A stretch of DNA of 6,097 bases from a bacterium (GTDB lineage: Bacteria; Auribacterota; UBA3054; B51-G9), in NCBI GenBank assembly GCA_029939815.1, contig JAOZSF010000125.1, positions 266 to 6,362 of the forward strand, given 5' to 3'. The position numbers were made by a program, and so were the translations under genes. Positions within the stretch are counted from its first letter, which is position 1; each line of letters begins with the position of its first letter. Below are positions 6,075-6,097 of the stretch, in pieces. Under the pieces are notes generated by a model, which was given only the letters and a program-made list of their open reading frames with translations, searched no databases and was not told the DNA's origin.

Positions 6075-6097
6075 CACCCCGCCCTAAAGGGCACCCC
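6075..6097. repeat. GC-rich palindrome between CACCCC direct repeats, cut by window edge
   Basis: GCCCT at 6081-6085 and AGGGC at 6088-6092 form a 5-bp stem with a 2-nt loop. CACCCC stands on the left (6075-6080) and again on the right (6092-6097, sharing the last stem base). It resembles short palindromic intergenic repeats and probably continues beyond the window. Confidence 0.5.

Overview
The window holds one very large gene on the minus strand, with short flanks made mostly of repeats and palindromes. The gene encodes a secreted multidomain subtilisin-family (S8) protease of about 1,914 residues. It has an N-terminal signal peptide and a C-terminal PEP-CTERM sorting tail. The AT-rich DNA, the start without a Shine-Dalgarno, the PEP-CTERM tail and the GGPF-type BACON-like domains together suggest a Gram-negative, exosortase-bearing bacterium. 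A Lentisphaerota/Kiritimatiellota-like member of the Verrucomicrobia superphylum fits best; this is inferred from protein style, as there is no marker gene here.

Layout in + coordinates. Positions 1-63 are an octamer tandem array, cut by the window edge. Positions 68-127 hold a GC-rich two-stem hairpin bounded by 9-bp direct repeats. Positions 136-168 are a second hairpin overlapping the stop codon. Positions 150-5894 are the protease gene, read right to left. Positions 5911-6012 contain two blocks of 9-bp-period repeats facing each other. Positions 6032-6066 hold a weak inverted repeat and 6075-6097 a small GC-rich palindrome cut by the window edge. No RNA gene, CRISPR array, transposase or second convincing gene is visible.

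The protein is strikingly regular. After a jelly-roll-like N-terminal domain, the same pattern occurs three times: a BACON-like beta-sandwich, then an Ig/Hydin-like domain split in two by a large insert. The inserts are a concanavalin-A/LamG-like domain, then the S8 protease, then a glutamine-amidotransferase-like alpha/beta domain. The first and third cassettes are recognisably duplicated. A beta-rich C-terminal domain and the PEP-CTERM tail follow.

The likely job is an extracellular or surface-held protease that binds and cuts protein or glycoprotein substrates. The substrate cannot be told from sequence. Residue numbers count from the ATG at 5894.
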